NCBI RefSeq assembly: GCF_025567365.1
Contig: NZ_JAOQJG010000002.1
Span: 62,001 to 126,000, forward strand
DNA from: Anaerostipes amylophilus
Lineage (GTDB): Bacteria > Bacillota > Clostridia > Lachnospirales > Lachnospiraceae
Direction: 5' to 3'
Length of the DNA stretch: 64,000 nt
Shown here: positions 25,604 through 34,734 of the stretch, piece by piece
Layout: each line of letters opens with the position of its first letter
How positions within the stretch are numbered: position 1 is the stretch's first letter
Position numbers and translations under genes: made by a program
The notes under the pieces: model-generated
What the model was told of the DNA's origin: nothing
Databases searched by the model: none
Seen by the model: only the letters and a program-made list of their open reading frames with translations

Positions 25604-26479
25604 ATGCAGGGAAAGATCATAAAAGGAATCGCAGGATTTTATTATGTGCAGACAGAAGATAAATTATATGAATGTAAGGCAAAAGGTATTTTCAGGAATA
25701 AGAAGATGAAGCCATTAGTCGGAGATAATGTTGAAATTGATATTCTTGACGAGGAAGATCAGGAAGGAAACATTACAAAGATCTATGAGAGAAGTAACGA
25801 ATTGATCCGTCCGGCAGTTGCAAATGTCAATCAGGCGTTGATCATATTTGCAGCGAAAAACCCAAAGCCGAACTATAATCTGTTGGATCGATTCTTGATG
25901 ATGATGGAGAAACAGGAAGTACCTGTGATCGTCTGCTTCAACAAAGTGGATCTTGCAAAAGAACAAGATCTGACATTGTTAGAAAAAGTATATGAAAACT
26001 GTGGACATATTGTAAAGTTCATCAGCGTCAAAGAAGAAGAAGGAATTGATGAGATCAGGAAACTGATCCACGGAAAGACGACAGTGCTTGCAGGACCATC
26101 CGGAGTAGGAAAATCATCTTTGATGAATCTGCTCCAGCCAGAAGCACAGATGGAAACAGGAGAAGTCAGTGAGAAGATCAAAAGAGGACGTCATACAACA
26201 AGGCATTCGGAATTGATCCGTATCGAGAAAGATACATTTGTATTAGATACTCCGGGATTTAGTTCTTTATTTATTCATATGTTTGAAGAAGACGAGATCA
26301 AAGATTATTTTCAGGAATTTGCTGATTATGAAGATGAATGTAGATTTCAGGGATGCAGTCACACGCATGAGCCTGACTGTGGAGTTAAGAAAGCTTTGGA
26401 AGAAGGAAAGATTTCAAAGATCCGATATGATAATTATGTAAATATTTATACAGAATTAAAAGAAAAGAGAAAATGGTAA
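25604..26479 (+). CDS. rsgA: Ribosome small-subunit GTPase
   Basis: A 291-residue circularly permuted GTPase that helps late assembly of the 30S subunit. An N-terminal OB fold is followed by the permuted G motifs: NKVD near 110 (G4), GPSGVGKSS near 163-171 (G1), and DTPGFSS near 212-218 (G3). The C-terminal zinc site is CRFQGCSHTHEPDC near 246-259. It ends overlapping the thiamine pyrophosphokinase gene. Confidence 0.96.
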   Translation: MQGKIIKGIAGFYYVQTEDKLYECKAKGIFRNKKMKPLVGDNVEIDILDEEDQEGNITKIYERSNELIRPAVANVNQALIIFAAKNPKPNYNLLDRFLMMMEKQEVPVIVCFNKVDLAKEQDLTLLEKVYENCGHIVKFISVKEEEGIDEIRKLIHGKTTVLAGPSGVGKSSLMNLLQPEAQMETGEVSEKIKRGRHTTRHSELIRIEKDTFVLDTPGFSSLFIHMFEEDEIKDYFQEFADYEDECRFQGCSHTHEPDCGVKKALEEGKISKIRYDNYVNIYTELKEKRKW

Positions 26480-27114
26480 TGCGCGTATTGATTTTAACAG
26501 GCGGAGCGGTAGAAGAAACATTTGCGGCAGATTATATTAAGAAGTGGAATCCAGATAAAGTGATCACCGCAGACAAAGGACTGCTTTACGCTAAAAAATT
26601 AGATATCAAACCAGATATCATTCTGGGTGATTTTGATAGCTGCAACAAGGATGTAATGGAAGAGTTTTCCACAGATGAGAAGATCATCGCACCATGTGAG
26701 AAAGACGATACCGATACAGGACTTGCAATGCAGAAAGCCATTGAAACAGGTGCAGACGAGATCCTGTTAGTGGGAGGAACAGGAACAAGGCTGGATCATG
26801 TTTTAGGTAATATCGGGCAGTTGTTTTATGCACACAGCAAGGGTGTAAAGGCAGAGCTGATCGATGCGAATAATCGTATGAGAGTTCTGGATCACAAAAG
26901 CACAGTATCAAAGAAAGACCAGTTTGGTAAATATGTATCTTTGATCCCGATATATGAGGCAAAAGGTGTCACATTACAGGGATTTAAATACCCACTGAAT
27001 AATGACACGCTGGTATTCCATGAATCATGGGGGATCAGCAATGAACTGGAAGCAGAAGAAGGAACTATCTCTTATCGAGAAGGCAAACTGCTTCTGATAG
27101 AAAGTAGAGATTGA
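26479..27114 (+). CDS. thiN: Thiamine pyrophosphokinase
   Basis: A 211-residue kinase converting thiamine to thiamine diphosphate, the cofactor of the transketolase at 12.7 kb. DKGLLYAKKL, DFDS, EKDDTDTGLAMQKA and GGTGTRLDHVLGN match the family. I place the start at ATG 26479, overlapping the rsgA stop (taATG); ATG 26473 is the only nearby alternative. The usual rpe gene between rsgA and thiN is absent here. Confidence 0.93.
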   Translation: MRVLILTGGAVEETFAADYIKKWNPDKVITADKGLLYAKKLDIKPDIILGDFDSCNKDVMEEFSTDEKIIAPCEKDDTDTGLAMQKAIETGADEILLVGGTGTRLDHVLGNIGQLFYAHSKGVKAELIDANNRMRVLDHKSTVSKKDQFGKYVSLIPIYEAKGVTLQGFKYPLNNDTLVFHESWGISNELEAEEGTISYREGKLLLIESRD

Positions 27115-27125
27115 GGTTATACAAG

Positions 27126-27617
27126 ATGAAGAAAGAAAATGTAACAACGAATAAAGTAACAAGAAAGCTGGAAAAGGTTCTCTGGGCGGTTTTGATCCTG
27201 ATGTTTATCATATCAGTGATCGGAATGTTTTTAGGACAGTATATGAATGGTAACGTATTCTATAAAATGTGTGTGATCATGACAATATTAGCTGCCGCCA
27301 TTTTATCAGCAGAACGTTTTTATTTTGGAAAAGAAATGGGAAGAGATATGCCAGAAGCATTTAAGATCGGTTACTGGCTGATCATCGCATGGGCAGTGAT
27401 CTTACTGATCCACGCGGCAGGATTGGCATTTTTACCATTTTTAATGGAACTTGAATACAGAGTATTATGGGTAGTGGTTCCAACGGTCAGCTTATTATGG
27501 ATGACAAGATATATCTTCGGAGACAACCTAGACTGGGATAAGACAGACAAGAAGGGTTGGAAAGAAGGAAGAATGAACTACTCTCAGAAGAGCAATAAGA
27601 AGAATATCGGGAGATAG
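27126..27617 (+). CDS. Hypothetical four-helix membrane protein
   Basis: A 163-residue protein with four hydrophobic segments (roughly residues 18-37, 45-62, 81-106 and 112-128) and charged ends; the C-terminus is Lys/Asn-rich. I chose ATG 27126, eight bases after GAGGTT, over TTG 27111. I do not recognise a family. It lies between thiN and a carbonic-anhydrase-like gene in the same direction with tiny gaps, so it is co-transcribed. Confidence 0.75.
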   Translation: MKKENVTTNKVTRKLEKVLWAVLILMFIISVIGMFLGQYMNGNVFYKMCVIMTILAAAILSAERFYFGKEMGRDMPEAFKIGYWLIIAWAVILLIHAAGLAFLPFLMELEYRVLWVVVPTVSLLWMTRYIFGDNLDWDKTDKKGWKEGRMNYSQKSNKKNIGR

Positions 27618-27620
27618 AAC

Positions 27621-28127
27621 ATGAATTACAAACAGGCAAAGATCGCTGATTCAGCAAAAGTAGCAAAAGAAACTGTTTTAGTTGGGGATATTACTATAGG
27701 AGAAGAATCTACGGTACTGTTCTTTACAGCAATGCGCTGTGAAGGAGAAGAGTCCATTGTGATCGGAAATCAGAGTAATATACAGGAAAATTGTACGATC
27801 CATGTAGATGAAGGGAATAGTGTAAAAATCGGTGATGGAGTGACAGTTGGACATAACAGCGTGATCCATGGATGCCAGATCGGAGATAATTCCATGATCG
27901 GAATGGGATCTGTTATTATGAATGGAGCAAAGATCGGTAATCACTGCTTGATCGGGGCAGGAAGTCTTGTAACACAAAATACAGTGATCCCAGATAGATC
28001 TTTAGTTATGGGAAGTCCAGCAAGAGTCAAACGTACATTGACAGAGGACGAGATCAAATATCTTGAGGGAAGCAGAGAAGAATATGTAGAAGTAGGAAAG
28101 CTGCTTCGAGAAGATGGGATACTTTAA
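27621..28127 (+). CDS. Gamma-carbonic-anhydrase-family hexapeptide-repeat protein
   Basis: A 168-residue left-handed beta-helix protein. Hexapeptide repeats run through the chain (IGEESTVLF, IGNQSNIQEN, IGDGVTVGHNSVIHGC, IGDNSMIGMGS). The three zinc-binding histidines appear present: NCTIHVD, VGHNS and IHGC. Members are trimers, and only some have proven carbonic anhydrase activity. It ends the priA-to-27 kb run. Confidence 0.88.
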   Translation: MNYKQAKIADSAKVAKETVLVGDITIGEESTVLFFTAMRCEGEESIVIGNQSNIQENCTIHVDEGNSVKIGDGVTVGHNSVIHGCQIGDNSMIGMGSVIMNGAKIGNHCLIGAGSLVTQNTVIPDRSLVMGSPARVKRTLTEDEIKYLEGSREEYVEVGKLLREDGIL

Positions 28128-28154
28128 GAATAAGTTAGAAATGGAAGGTATGGA

Positions 28155-29132
28155 ATGAAACCTGGAATAAAAGATGTGGCAAAAGTAGCGGGAGTTTCTC
28201 CTACAACAGTATCCAGGGTATTAAATAACCGAGGATACATCAGCGAAGAAACAAGAAAAAAAGTATATGATGCTATGGAAGAGATCAATTATTATCCAAA
28301 TGAGATTGCCAGAGCGTTGTTAAATAACAGAACGTATTTTGTCGGGGTTATCGTTCCTACTGTAACATCACCATTTCATGGAGAAATTGTAGAACAGATA
28401 GAATATTATTTATCACAGAAAAATTACAAAATGCTTCTGTGTAACAGCAAAAATCAGATGGATACAGAGAAAGCCTATATTGATATGCTAAGACGCAATC
28501 AGGTAGATGGAATGATCGTTGGAACACATAACGCAGTCGTAGAGACATACTCCAAGTTAAAGATGCCAGTCGTAGGAATTGACCGTTATCTTGGAGAACA
28601 TATTCCAGTCGTTTCATGTGATAACTATGCGGCAGGGCAGATGGCAACCAGACATTTGATCGATAAAGGTTGTCAGCATATTTTATGTATCCGAGGAAAC
28701 AGTAAATTAAAGATGCCAGGTAACAATCGAAGTCAGGCCTATATTCAAGAGATGGAGAAAGCAGGGCTTCCTCAGATGATTTTAGAAGTACCATTCATCA
28801 TGGAGAATGTGGAGAAGCAAAAACTTATTTATGATATGTTAAATGCACACCCTGAGATTGACGGTATTTTTGCAGGAGATGATTCGCTTGCAGTGATCGC
28901 ACTTCATGTCGCAAGGCAAAAAGGAATCAATATTCCGAAAGATCTAAAGATCATCGGAGTAGATGGAACAAAGCAGATTTTAGGATTTGTTCCAGAACTG
29001 ACAACGATCCAGCAGCCAGTTAAACAGATTGCAAAGGTAGCGGTGGATAAGCTGATTGATCTGATCGAAGGGAAAACAGCAGAAAGCTGCATGGATCTTC
29101 CAGTAAAATTACTGGAAGGACAGACAACATAA
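28155..29132 (+). CDS. LacI-family repressor of the sucrose operon
   Basis: A 325-residue repressor with a LacI helix-turn-helix (IKDVAKVAGVSPTTVSRVLN, about residues 5-24), the hinge region NEIARALLNNRTY, and a sugar-binding domain. It ends 147 bases before a consensus promoter carrying two LacI-type operators, followed by a GH32-like enzyme, PTS and sucrose-6-phosphate hydrolase. It is therefore a ScrR/SacR-type regulator by context. Its own promoter was not obvious. A terminator separates it from the operon. Confidence 0.9.
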   Translation: MKPGIKDVAKVAGVSPTTVSRVLNNRGYISEETRKKVYDAMEEINYYPNEIARALLNNRTYFVGVIVPTVTSPFHGEIVEQIEYYLSQKNYKMLLCNSKNQMDTEKAYIDMLRRNQVDGMIVGTHNAVVETYSKLKMPVVGIDRYLGEHIPVVSCDNYAAGQMATRHLIDKGCQHILCIRGNSKLKMPGNNRSQAYIQEMEKAGLPQMILEVPFIMENVEKQKLIYDMLNAHPEIDGIFAGDDSLAVIALHVARQKGINIPKDLKIIGVDGTKQILGFVPELTTIQQPVKQIAKVAVDKLIDLIEGKTAESCMDLPVKLLEGQTT

Positions 29133-29140
29133 TAGAGAAT

Positions 29141-29177
29141 AAAAAAAGGAAGAGAAAATACTACTCTTCCTTTTTTT
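29141..29177. terminator. Rho-independent terminator
   Basis: AAAAAAAGGAAGAG (29141-29154) and CTCTTCCTTTTTTT (29164-29177) form a perfect 14-bp stem with a 9-base loop. It can work in both directions but here ends the LacI gene. Confidence 0.93.
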
Positions 29178-29269
29178 GATGCCTAAAAATATGTTAGAAC
29201 GTACAAAATAAAATGAGTTTTGTGCAAAACTACCAAAAATTGTCCTAATATTTTATACAAAAATAAATG

Positions 29270-29304
29270 TGGTAACGATTGACATATGAAAACGTTTGAC
29301 ATAT
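29270..29304 (+). promoter_or_regulatory. Tandem LacI-type operators
   Basis: Two near-identical units centred on CG at 29276-29277 and 29293-29294, exactly 17 bases apart, match at 15 of 18 positions. Each ends in TTGACATAT. They cover the -35 and the spacer of the promoter, so bound repressor would block RNA polymerase. The second contains AAACGTTT, close to LacI/CcpA-type sites, though the outer CA is shifted by one base from a strict cre. Confidence 0.75.
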
Positions 29305-29307
29305 AAT
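29279..29307 (+). promoter_or_regulatory. Consensus promoter of the sucrose/fructan operon
   Basis: A perfect TTGACA (29279-29284), 17 bases and a perfect TATAAT (29302-29307). It is the strongest promoter in the window by sequence, as expected for a repressor-controlled sugar operon. Confidence 0.9.
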
Positions 29308-29352
29308 AAAGCCATAGAAAGCAACAAGGTAAATCAAAGAAAGGATTAAATT

Positions 29353-30744
29353 ATGTATCAGTTATATTATCAGCCAGAAGGTATTTGGGTAGGAGATATT
29401 ATGCCTTATGGAAAAGAAGGTCAGTTTTATGTATATCATCAGAGAGATACAAGAAATCCAGGACCTTTTGGAGAACCATTCGGTTGGGCATTAGCAACAA
29501 CAAAAGATTTTGTAGATTACAAAGACTATGGAGAAAGCTTAAAGCGTGGAACGGATGAAGAAGCAGATCAGTTCATCTATGCAGGAAGTGTTTTTGAAAC
29601 AGAGGCAGGATTTCATGCATTTTATACAGGATATAATAGAGAATTCTTAAAGGCAGGAAAGACATCACAGACATTACTTCATGCTACAAGTACAGACGGA
29701 ATCACATGGGAGAAATCGAAAGAAGCATTAGAGATTCCTCCACAGGAAGGATATGATAAGAGAAACTGGAGAGATCCATTTGTCCTATGGGATGAGGAAA
29801 GAGAAGAATATCTGTTGATCCTTGGAGCAAGAAAGGGAGAAGATAAGAGAAAACAGACAGGACGTCTCGTACATTTCACATCAAAAGATTTAAAGAAATG
29901 GGAATTTAAAGGAGATTTCTGGGCACCAGGAATCTACACAATGTTTGAGATGCCAGAGATCTTTAAGATGGGAGACTGGTGGTATCTTGTATTCTCAGAA
30001 TACAGTGATGGTAATAAAATCCATTACAGAAGAAGCAAGAACCTATACGGGCCTTGGGAAGCACCATTTGATGATGCATTTGACGGTAAAGCATACTATG
30101 CAGGACGTACAGCATTTGATGGAGAACGAAGAGTACTTTTTGGATGGGTGCCAACAAGAATCGATAACGATGACAAGAACGCATACTTGTGGGGAGGAAC
30201 TTTCGTGCCACACGAAGTATTCCAGAAAGAAGATGGAACACTTGGGGTAAAACCGGTAGACCAGATGATGGAAGCATTCGATGGTTGGAAAGATTTATTT
30301 AATCCTTGCATGAAAACGATTGACACAAAAGAAGAAACACTTCTTTGTGAAGATACAGGAAGCATCGCAGCATTCAAAACAACTGTAAAATTTGAAGAAG
30401 GAACGAAAGAATTTTCTATCAGATTTTACAAAGATGAAGAAACAGAAGTTTCATATGAATACAGATTCTTTGTGGAAGAAAATAAAGTTGTCTTTAACAA
30501 ATGTCCAAATTATCCATGGTATCAGTGCTTTAACATTGGACTTGAGCGTCCGATCAAATTGGAAGCAGACAAAGAATATGAAATCTGCCTGATCATAGAC
30601 CAGGATATTTCAACATTATATATTAATGGAACGGCATTAAATGCAAGATTATGTGATCATCCAGGAAATGGATTGGCACTGACAGTGACAGATGGTACAC
30701 TAGAAGCAAAAAACACAAAAATAGCAACAAAAATAAACAAATAA
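29353..30744 (+). CDS. Atypical GH32-like beta-fructosidase
   Basis: A 463-residue enzyme with a GH-J-type five-bladed beta-propeller and C-terminal beta-sandwich. The canonical WMNDPNG motif is replaced by WVGDIMPY near residues 13-20, keeping the nucleophile Asp. RDP is present in NWRDPFV near 138. The acid/base Glu sits in FEMPEIF near 199 instead of ECP. So the catalytic triad survives in a divergent frame. There is no signal peptide, so it acts inside the cell, perhaps on fructosides or their phosphates. It is first in the operon with the sucrose-type PTS and a canonical GH32. Substrate may differ from sucrose-6-phosphate. Confidence 0.8.
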   Translation: MYQLYYQPEGIWVGDIMPYGKEGQFYVYHQRDTRNPGPFGEPFGWALATTKDFVDYKDYGESLKRGTDEEADQFIYAGSVFETEAGFHAFYTGYNREFLKAGKTSQTLLHATSTDGITWEKSKEALEIPPQEGYDKRNWRDPFVLWDEEREEYLLILGARKGEDKRKQTGRLVHFTSKDLKKWEFKGDFWAPGIYTMFEMPEIFKMGDWWYLVFSEYSDGNKIHYRRSKNLYGPWEAPFDDAFDGKAYYAGRTAFDGERRVLFGWVPTRIDNDDKNAYLWGGTFVPHEVFQKEDGTLGVKPVDQMMEAFDGWKDLFNPCMKTIDTKEETLLCEDTGSIAAFKTTVKFEEGTKEFSIRFYKDEETEVSYEYRFFVEENKVVFNKCPNYPWYQCFNIGLERPIKLEADKEYEICLIIDQDISTLYINGTALNARLCDHPGNGLALTVTDGTLEAKNTKIATKINK

Positions 30745-30773
30745 AAAGAGAGAAATAAAGGAGACAAGTATAG

Positions 30774-32681
30774 ATGGATTACAAAAAAATATCACAAGAT
30801 GTGGTAGATCACGTTGGTGGGATTAGTAACATCAAAGGTGCGACACATTGTGTGACAAGACTTCGACTGATTTTAAATGATGAAACAAAATATGACCGTA
30901 AAGCATTAGAGAATATCGAAGGTGTTAAAGGTGTCTTATTTAATAGTGGGCAGCTGATGATCATTTTTGGAACAGGAACAGTTAACAATGTCTATGATGC
31001 ATTTATTGAATTAACAGGTGTCAAAGAAATGTCTCAGTCTGATGCCAAGGCAGAAGGAATGAGCAAGATGGGGAAATTACAGCAGGGATTCAAAGTATTC
31101 TCTGATATCTTTATTCCGATCATTCCAGCATTTGTTGCAGCAGCGATCCTGACTGGTGTCAAAGCATTATTGACAGCCAATGGATTATTTGGATTAGAAG
31201 GATCCTTAGCAGATCAGAGCAAACTTGTTGCAGATATTGCAGAATTCTTAGCAATCATGGCAACAACATTTAATTATCTGCCAATCCTTGTAATGTATAG
31301 TGCTGTCAAACGATTCGGTGGGAATCCGATCCTTGGTATCTTAGTCGGAATCGTTATGGTACATCCAGATCTTGTAAATCGTAATACGTTTGTATTAGAC
31401 CCATCTGCCGCAAGCTACTGGCATTTCGGACCATTAGCAATTGCAAAAGTTGCATTCCAGGGTGGAGTATTCCCAGCAATCTTAACCGCATGGTTTATGT
31501 CTAAAGTAGAAAAGATCGCACAGAAATATGTACCAGCTGTGGTATCATTTGTATTCGTACCAACAATTACTATTTTCTTTGCAAACGTAGCATTATTTAC
31601 AGTATTCGGACCAGTTGGAAATATGATCGGTAACGGATTAGCAGCAGTGATCGATGTTTTATACAACAGTTTCGGAGCATTTGGAGCATTTGTCTTTGCA
31701 GCGTTATTACAGCCATTAGTAGTTACAGGAACACATCAGGCGATTCAGGGAATTGAAGCAAATCTGATCGCTACGACAGGATTTAACTACATTCAGGGAA
31801 TCTGGTCTGTATCAATCATTGCACAGGGTGGTGGAGCCATCGGAATGTACTTGTTAGCAAAGAAACATTCTAAAGACAGAGATATCGCAATGTCAAGTTT
31901 CATTCCAACATTAGTAGGAATTTCAGAACCAGCCATCTTTGCTGCAAACTTAAAATATTCCGTGATTCCATTTGTATGTTCTTGCTTAGGAGCTGGATGT
32001 GGAGGAGCATTCATGAAACTTGCAGGCGTAAGAGCCATTGGACAGGGATTAACAGGAATATTAGGACTTCTGATCGTAGTACCAAATAAATTAGTATTTT
32101 ATGTCATTGGAAACCTGATCGCATTTATCGTACCAATCGTACTGATCGTTATTTATAATAAAACAAAAGGTGTTCCACATGGTGAAGAAGAGGAGGAAGC
32201 TGAATCTGCATTAACAATTGATGAGACAGCGAAAGTACCAGTCAAAGCAGTTGTTGACGGAAAAGTTATTGCGATTGAAGATGTAAAAGATGGAATCTTC
32301 TCTGAAAAAGTATTAGGAGACGGGGTGGGGATCATCCCAACAAGTGAAACAGTCTTAGCGCCGGCAGAAGGTGAAATCTGTACAGTGATGGAAGGTTCAA
32401 AACATGCCATCGGTGTTCGAACAACAAACAATAGTGTATTTCTAATCCATGTAGGAATCGAAACAGTATCCATGAATGGGGAAGGATTTGAATATCTTGT
32501 AAAGAAAGGACAACACGTGAAGGAAGGTCAGCCAATTCTCAAATTTGACAAAGCAAAGATTGAAGCAAAAGGATTAAATCCAGTTGTCGTATTTGTCAAA
32601 ACGGATGAAGGTAACCAGACACCTGTGGCATTTAAGACAGGAATCAATGTCAAAGCAGGAAAAGACGTGATCGGGGAATAA
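30774..32681 (+). CDS. PTS permease IIBCA, sucrose/beta-glucoside family
   Basis: A 635-residue sugar importer that phosphorylates during uptake. The IIB domain (1-90) has its phospho-Cys at C26 (THCVTRLR). A IIC membrane domain follows (about 105-465) with many hydrophobic segments and GTHQAIQGIE and ISEPAIFAANLK motifs. The IIA domain (about 490-635) is of the glucose type, with active-site His in FLIHVGIETV near 559. The neighbouring sucrose-6-phosphate hydrolase favours sucrose or a short fructoside as substrate. A self-contained IIA is typical for these fused permeases. Confidence 0.92.
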   Translation: MDYKKISQDVVDHVGGISNIKGATHCVTRLRLILNDETKYDRKALENIEGVKGVLFNSGQLMIIFGTGTVNNVYDAFIELTGVKEMSQSDAKAEGMSKMGKLQQGFKVFSDIFIPIIPAFVAAAILTGVKALLTANGLFGLEGSLADQSKLVADIAEFLAIMATTFNYLPILVMYSAVKRFGGNPILGILVGIVMVHPDLVNRNTFVLDPSAASYWHFGPLAIAKVAFQGGVFPAILTAWFMSKVEKIAQKYVPAVVSFVFVPTITIFFANVALFTVFGPVGNMIGNGLAAVIDVLYNSFGAFGAFVFAALLQPLVVTGTHQAIQGIEANLIATTGFNYIQGIWSVSIIAQGGGAIGMYLLAKKHSKDRDIAMSSFIPTLVGISEPAIFAANLKYSVIPFVCSCLGAGCGGAFMKLAGVRAIGQGLTGILGLLIVVPNKLVFYVIGNLIAFIVPIVLIVIYNKTKGVPHGEEEEEAESALTIDETAKVPVKAVVDGKVIAIEDVKDGIFSEKVLGDGVGIIPTSETVLAPAEGEICTVMEGSKHAIGVRTTNNSVFLIHVGIETVSMNGEGFEYLVKKGQHVKEGQPILKFDKAKIEAKGLNPVVVFVKTDEGNQTPVAFKTGINVKAGKDVIGE

Positions 32682-32682
32682 T

Positions 32683-34068
32683 ATGAAATTTTTAGATGTA
32701 GAAAAATATACACCGATCCAAAAAAGCCATGAAGCATATTTAAAGGAGCTTATGGAGTATTGTAAAGATACTCCACGGCATCCATCCTATCATATACATC
32801 CCCCATGTGGACTAGTGAACGATCCAAATGGACTGGCGTATTTTGGAGGAAAATACCATGTGTTTTATCAGTGGTTTCCATTTGGACCAGAACACGGAAT
32901 GAAACACTGGGCACATGTGATCTCGGAAGATCTCATAAAATGGGAACGGTCTGATCAGATGCTCATTCCAGATCAGGAATATGAGAAAAATGGATGTTAT
33001 TCAGGAAATTCCATAGAAGCAGATGGTAAGCTTTATCTTTATTACACAGCAAACTATAAGACAGAACAGGGAAAGATTCCAAAACAGGCAATGGCAGTTA
33101 TGAACAGTGATGGTACAATTCTTAAATCTCCAAACAATCCGATCATCGATGAACAGCCAGAAGGACTGATCGGGGAGATCAGAGACCCATTTGTCTTTGA
33201 AAAAGAAGGAGCATACTGGATGCTTTTAGGTGGTGGAAGCATCGATGGGCAGGCAAGATTGATTTTGTATAAGAGTACGGATCTTGAAAACTGGGTATAT
33301 CAGGGAAATATTGAACTGACAGGAATTGACCTGGAGCTTGGTTATATGTATGAATGTCCATCTTATATTGAAATAGATGGAAAAGATGTTTTATTCTTAT
33401 CATTAATGGGACGTACACCAATGGGAGAACGTTTTCACAATGAGTTTTCCAGTGTATATTTTGTCGGTGAGTTAAGTCTTGAAGATAAAACATTTCATGT
33501 GGAATCATTTGATGAGATCGACAAAGGATTTGATTTTTATGCACCACAGGCATTCTATGGAAAAGACAAACAACCAATGATGTTTGCGTGGCTTGGGTGT
33601 GGGGCACAGGAACTCCCATATGCAAAAGAAGATATGTGGATCCATAGTCTGACAATGCCAAGGTTCTTAACGATCAAAGAAGGAAAGTTATGCCAGGAAG
33701 TGCCAGAAAATATTAAGAATGAATATGCACATCTTGATATAGACAGTAAAAGAATTAAACCAGAAGAAGATACATGGTATATCAATCTGACAGATAAACA
33801 GATCTCAGAAATTCAGATCGGAGATCAAGAAGATCATCTAAGTATTAAGATTGACTGGGCAGCAGGACATATAGTTGCAGACCGAAGTACGCTTAAGCAT
33901 CAGTTTAGTACAGAATACGGAATTCAAAGAGAAGTTTCAATGTCAGAAGAACTCAAAAACATTGAGATATATTATGATAATACATTTATTGAAATTTATC
34001 TAAATGATGGAAAAGATACAATGACCCTTCGTGCATTTCCAGAAAATGTGGAAATTAATTTAATTTAG
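32683..34068 (+). CDS. scrB: Sucrose-6-phosphate hydrolase, GH32
   Basis: A 461-residue intracellular GH32 enzyme that splits sucrose-6-phosphate to glucose-6-phosphate and fructose. It has the three classic motifs: LVNDPNGLAYF near 44-54 (nucleophile Asp), EIRDPFVF near 166-173 and YECPSYI near 222-228 (acid/base Glu). FYQWFPFG also fits. The ATG starts one base after the PTS stop, so they are coupled. The C-terminal beta-sandwich is complete. It ends at a short terminator. Confidence 0.92.
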   Translation: MKFLDVEKYTPIQKSHEAYLKELMEYCKDTPRHPSYHIHPPCGLVNDPNGLAYFGGKYHVFYQWFPFGPEHGMKHWAHVISEDLIKWERSDQMLIPDQEYEKNGCYSGNSIEADGKLYLYYTANYKTEQGKIPKQAMAVMNSDGTILKSPNNPIIDEQPEGLIGEIRDPFVFEKEGAYWMLLGGGSIDGQARLILYKSTDLENWVYQGNIELTGIDLELGYMYECPSYIEIDGKDVLFLSLMGRTPMGERFHNEFSSVYFVGELSLEDKTFHVESFDEIDKGFDFYAPQAFYGKDKQPMMFAWLGCGAQELPYAKEDMWIHSLTMPRFLTIKEGKLCQEVPENIKNEYAHLDIDSKRIKPEEDTWYINLTDKQISEIQIGDQEDHLSIKIDWAAGHIVADRSTLKHQFSTEYGIQREVSMSEELKNIEIYYDNTFIEIYLNDGKDTMTLRAFPENVEINLI

Positions 34069-34073
34069 AAAAG

Positions 34074-34103
34074 ATATGGTGGAGAAATCTGCCATATTTT
34101 TTT
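34074..34103 (+). terminator. Short Rho-independent terminator
   Basis: ATATGG (34074-34079) and CCATAT (34092-34097) followed by a run of T. The stem is only six strong pairs, but the T-run is long. Confidence 0.7.
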
Positions 34104-34135
34104 GTTGATATATAACAGATAAAGTCGAGCAATTC

Positions 34136-34164
34136 TTGAAAACACTAAGATTATATGATACCAT
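34136..34164 (+). promoter_or_regulatory. Promoter of the zinc-ribbon protein gene
   Basis: TTGAAA (34136-34141), 17 bases and TACCAT (34159-34164) with an extended TG. It sits 41 bases upstream of ATG 34205. Confidence 0.6.
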
Positions 34165-34204
34165 TTCCATAAGATAAAAACGAATCAGTAAGAAAGCAGG
34201 GTCT

Positions 34205-34609
34205 ATGAAATACGAGAAATGTCCAATCTGTGAAGAAAAGTTAAGAAATGGTGTCTGCCCAATGTGTGGTTATGATTTTAATCGCTTAGGTCGGTCAAGA
34301 ATATTAAAAGATGGTCATTGGGATATATTAACGATTGACAAAAAGACTTCTCAGCCAAAATATATCCATGATGAAAAACGACATCCAGATTTTAAAAATA
34401 TTAAGAATACAAAGACGCAGTCAATGAAGACACAGAGGAAAACATCAACCTATAAAAATAAAAAAGAAAAGAAGAGATCAAAAAAAGGAATGTGGGCGGT
34501 GATCGTTTTCATTCTTTATCTGTTGTCATTTTTAGCAGATCTTGTACCAGAGGCATTCACTCACATAAAAGATTTTATAAATCAGATCCTGAATGGATTA
34601 AATTTTTAA
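34205..34609 (+). CDS. Small zinc-ribbon membrane protein
   Basis: A 134-residue protein with an N-terminal CxxC pair (C6, C9) and a second at C18 and C21, forming a zinc ribbon. A very Lys/Thr-rich stretch (about 75-98) is followed by one C-terminal membrane segment (about 99-117). I do not recognise a family beyond the zinc ribbon. It stands alone between two terminators. It may be a membrane-tethered regulator, but that is only a guess. Confidence 0.75.
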   Translation: MKYEKCPICEEKLRNGVCPMCGYDFNRLGRSRILKDGHWDILTIDKKTSQPKYIHDEKRHPDFKNIKNTKTQSMKTQRKTSTYKNKKEKKRSKKGMWAVIVFILYLLSFLADLVPEAFTHIKDFINQILNGLNF

Positions 34610-34619
34610 AAAAAGTAAG

Positions 34620-34664
34620 CAAAAGTCTGTCATTTTTTGAGAAAAAACGGCAGACTTTTGTTCA
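34620..34664 (+). terminator. Rho-independent terminator
   Basis: CAAAAGTCTG (34620-34629) and CAGACTTTTG (34651-34660) form a perfect 10-bp stem with a 21-base loop, followed by TT. Confidence 0.8.
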
Positions 34665-34691
34665 TTTTATATTTTAAAAACATTCAAATTA

Positions 34692-34700
34692 TGGTAACAT
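34692..34700 (+). promoter_or_regulatory. Possible extended -10 promoter of gatCAB
   Basis: TGgTAACAT with a weak -35 (TTTTAA at 34672). It is placed about 35 bases before the gatC start. Confidence 0.4.
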
Positions 34701-34734
34701 TAACTCTATAGGCAAATTAACAGGAGGAAATTTT

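Noticed and set aside
29287..29301. Strict CcpA cre site
   Set aside because: TGAAAACG fits, but the right-hand CA is one base out of place; a LacI-type operator explains it better.
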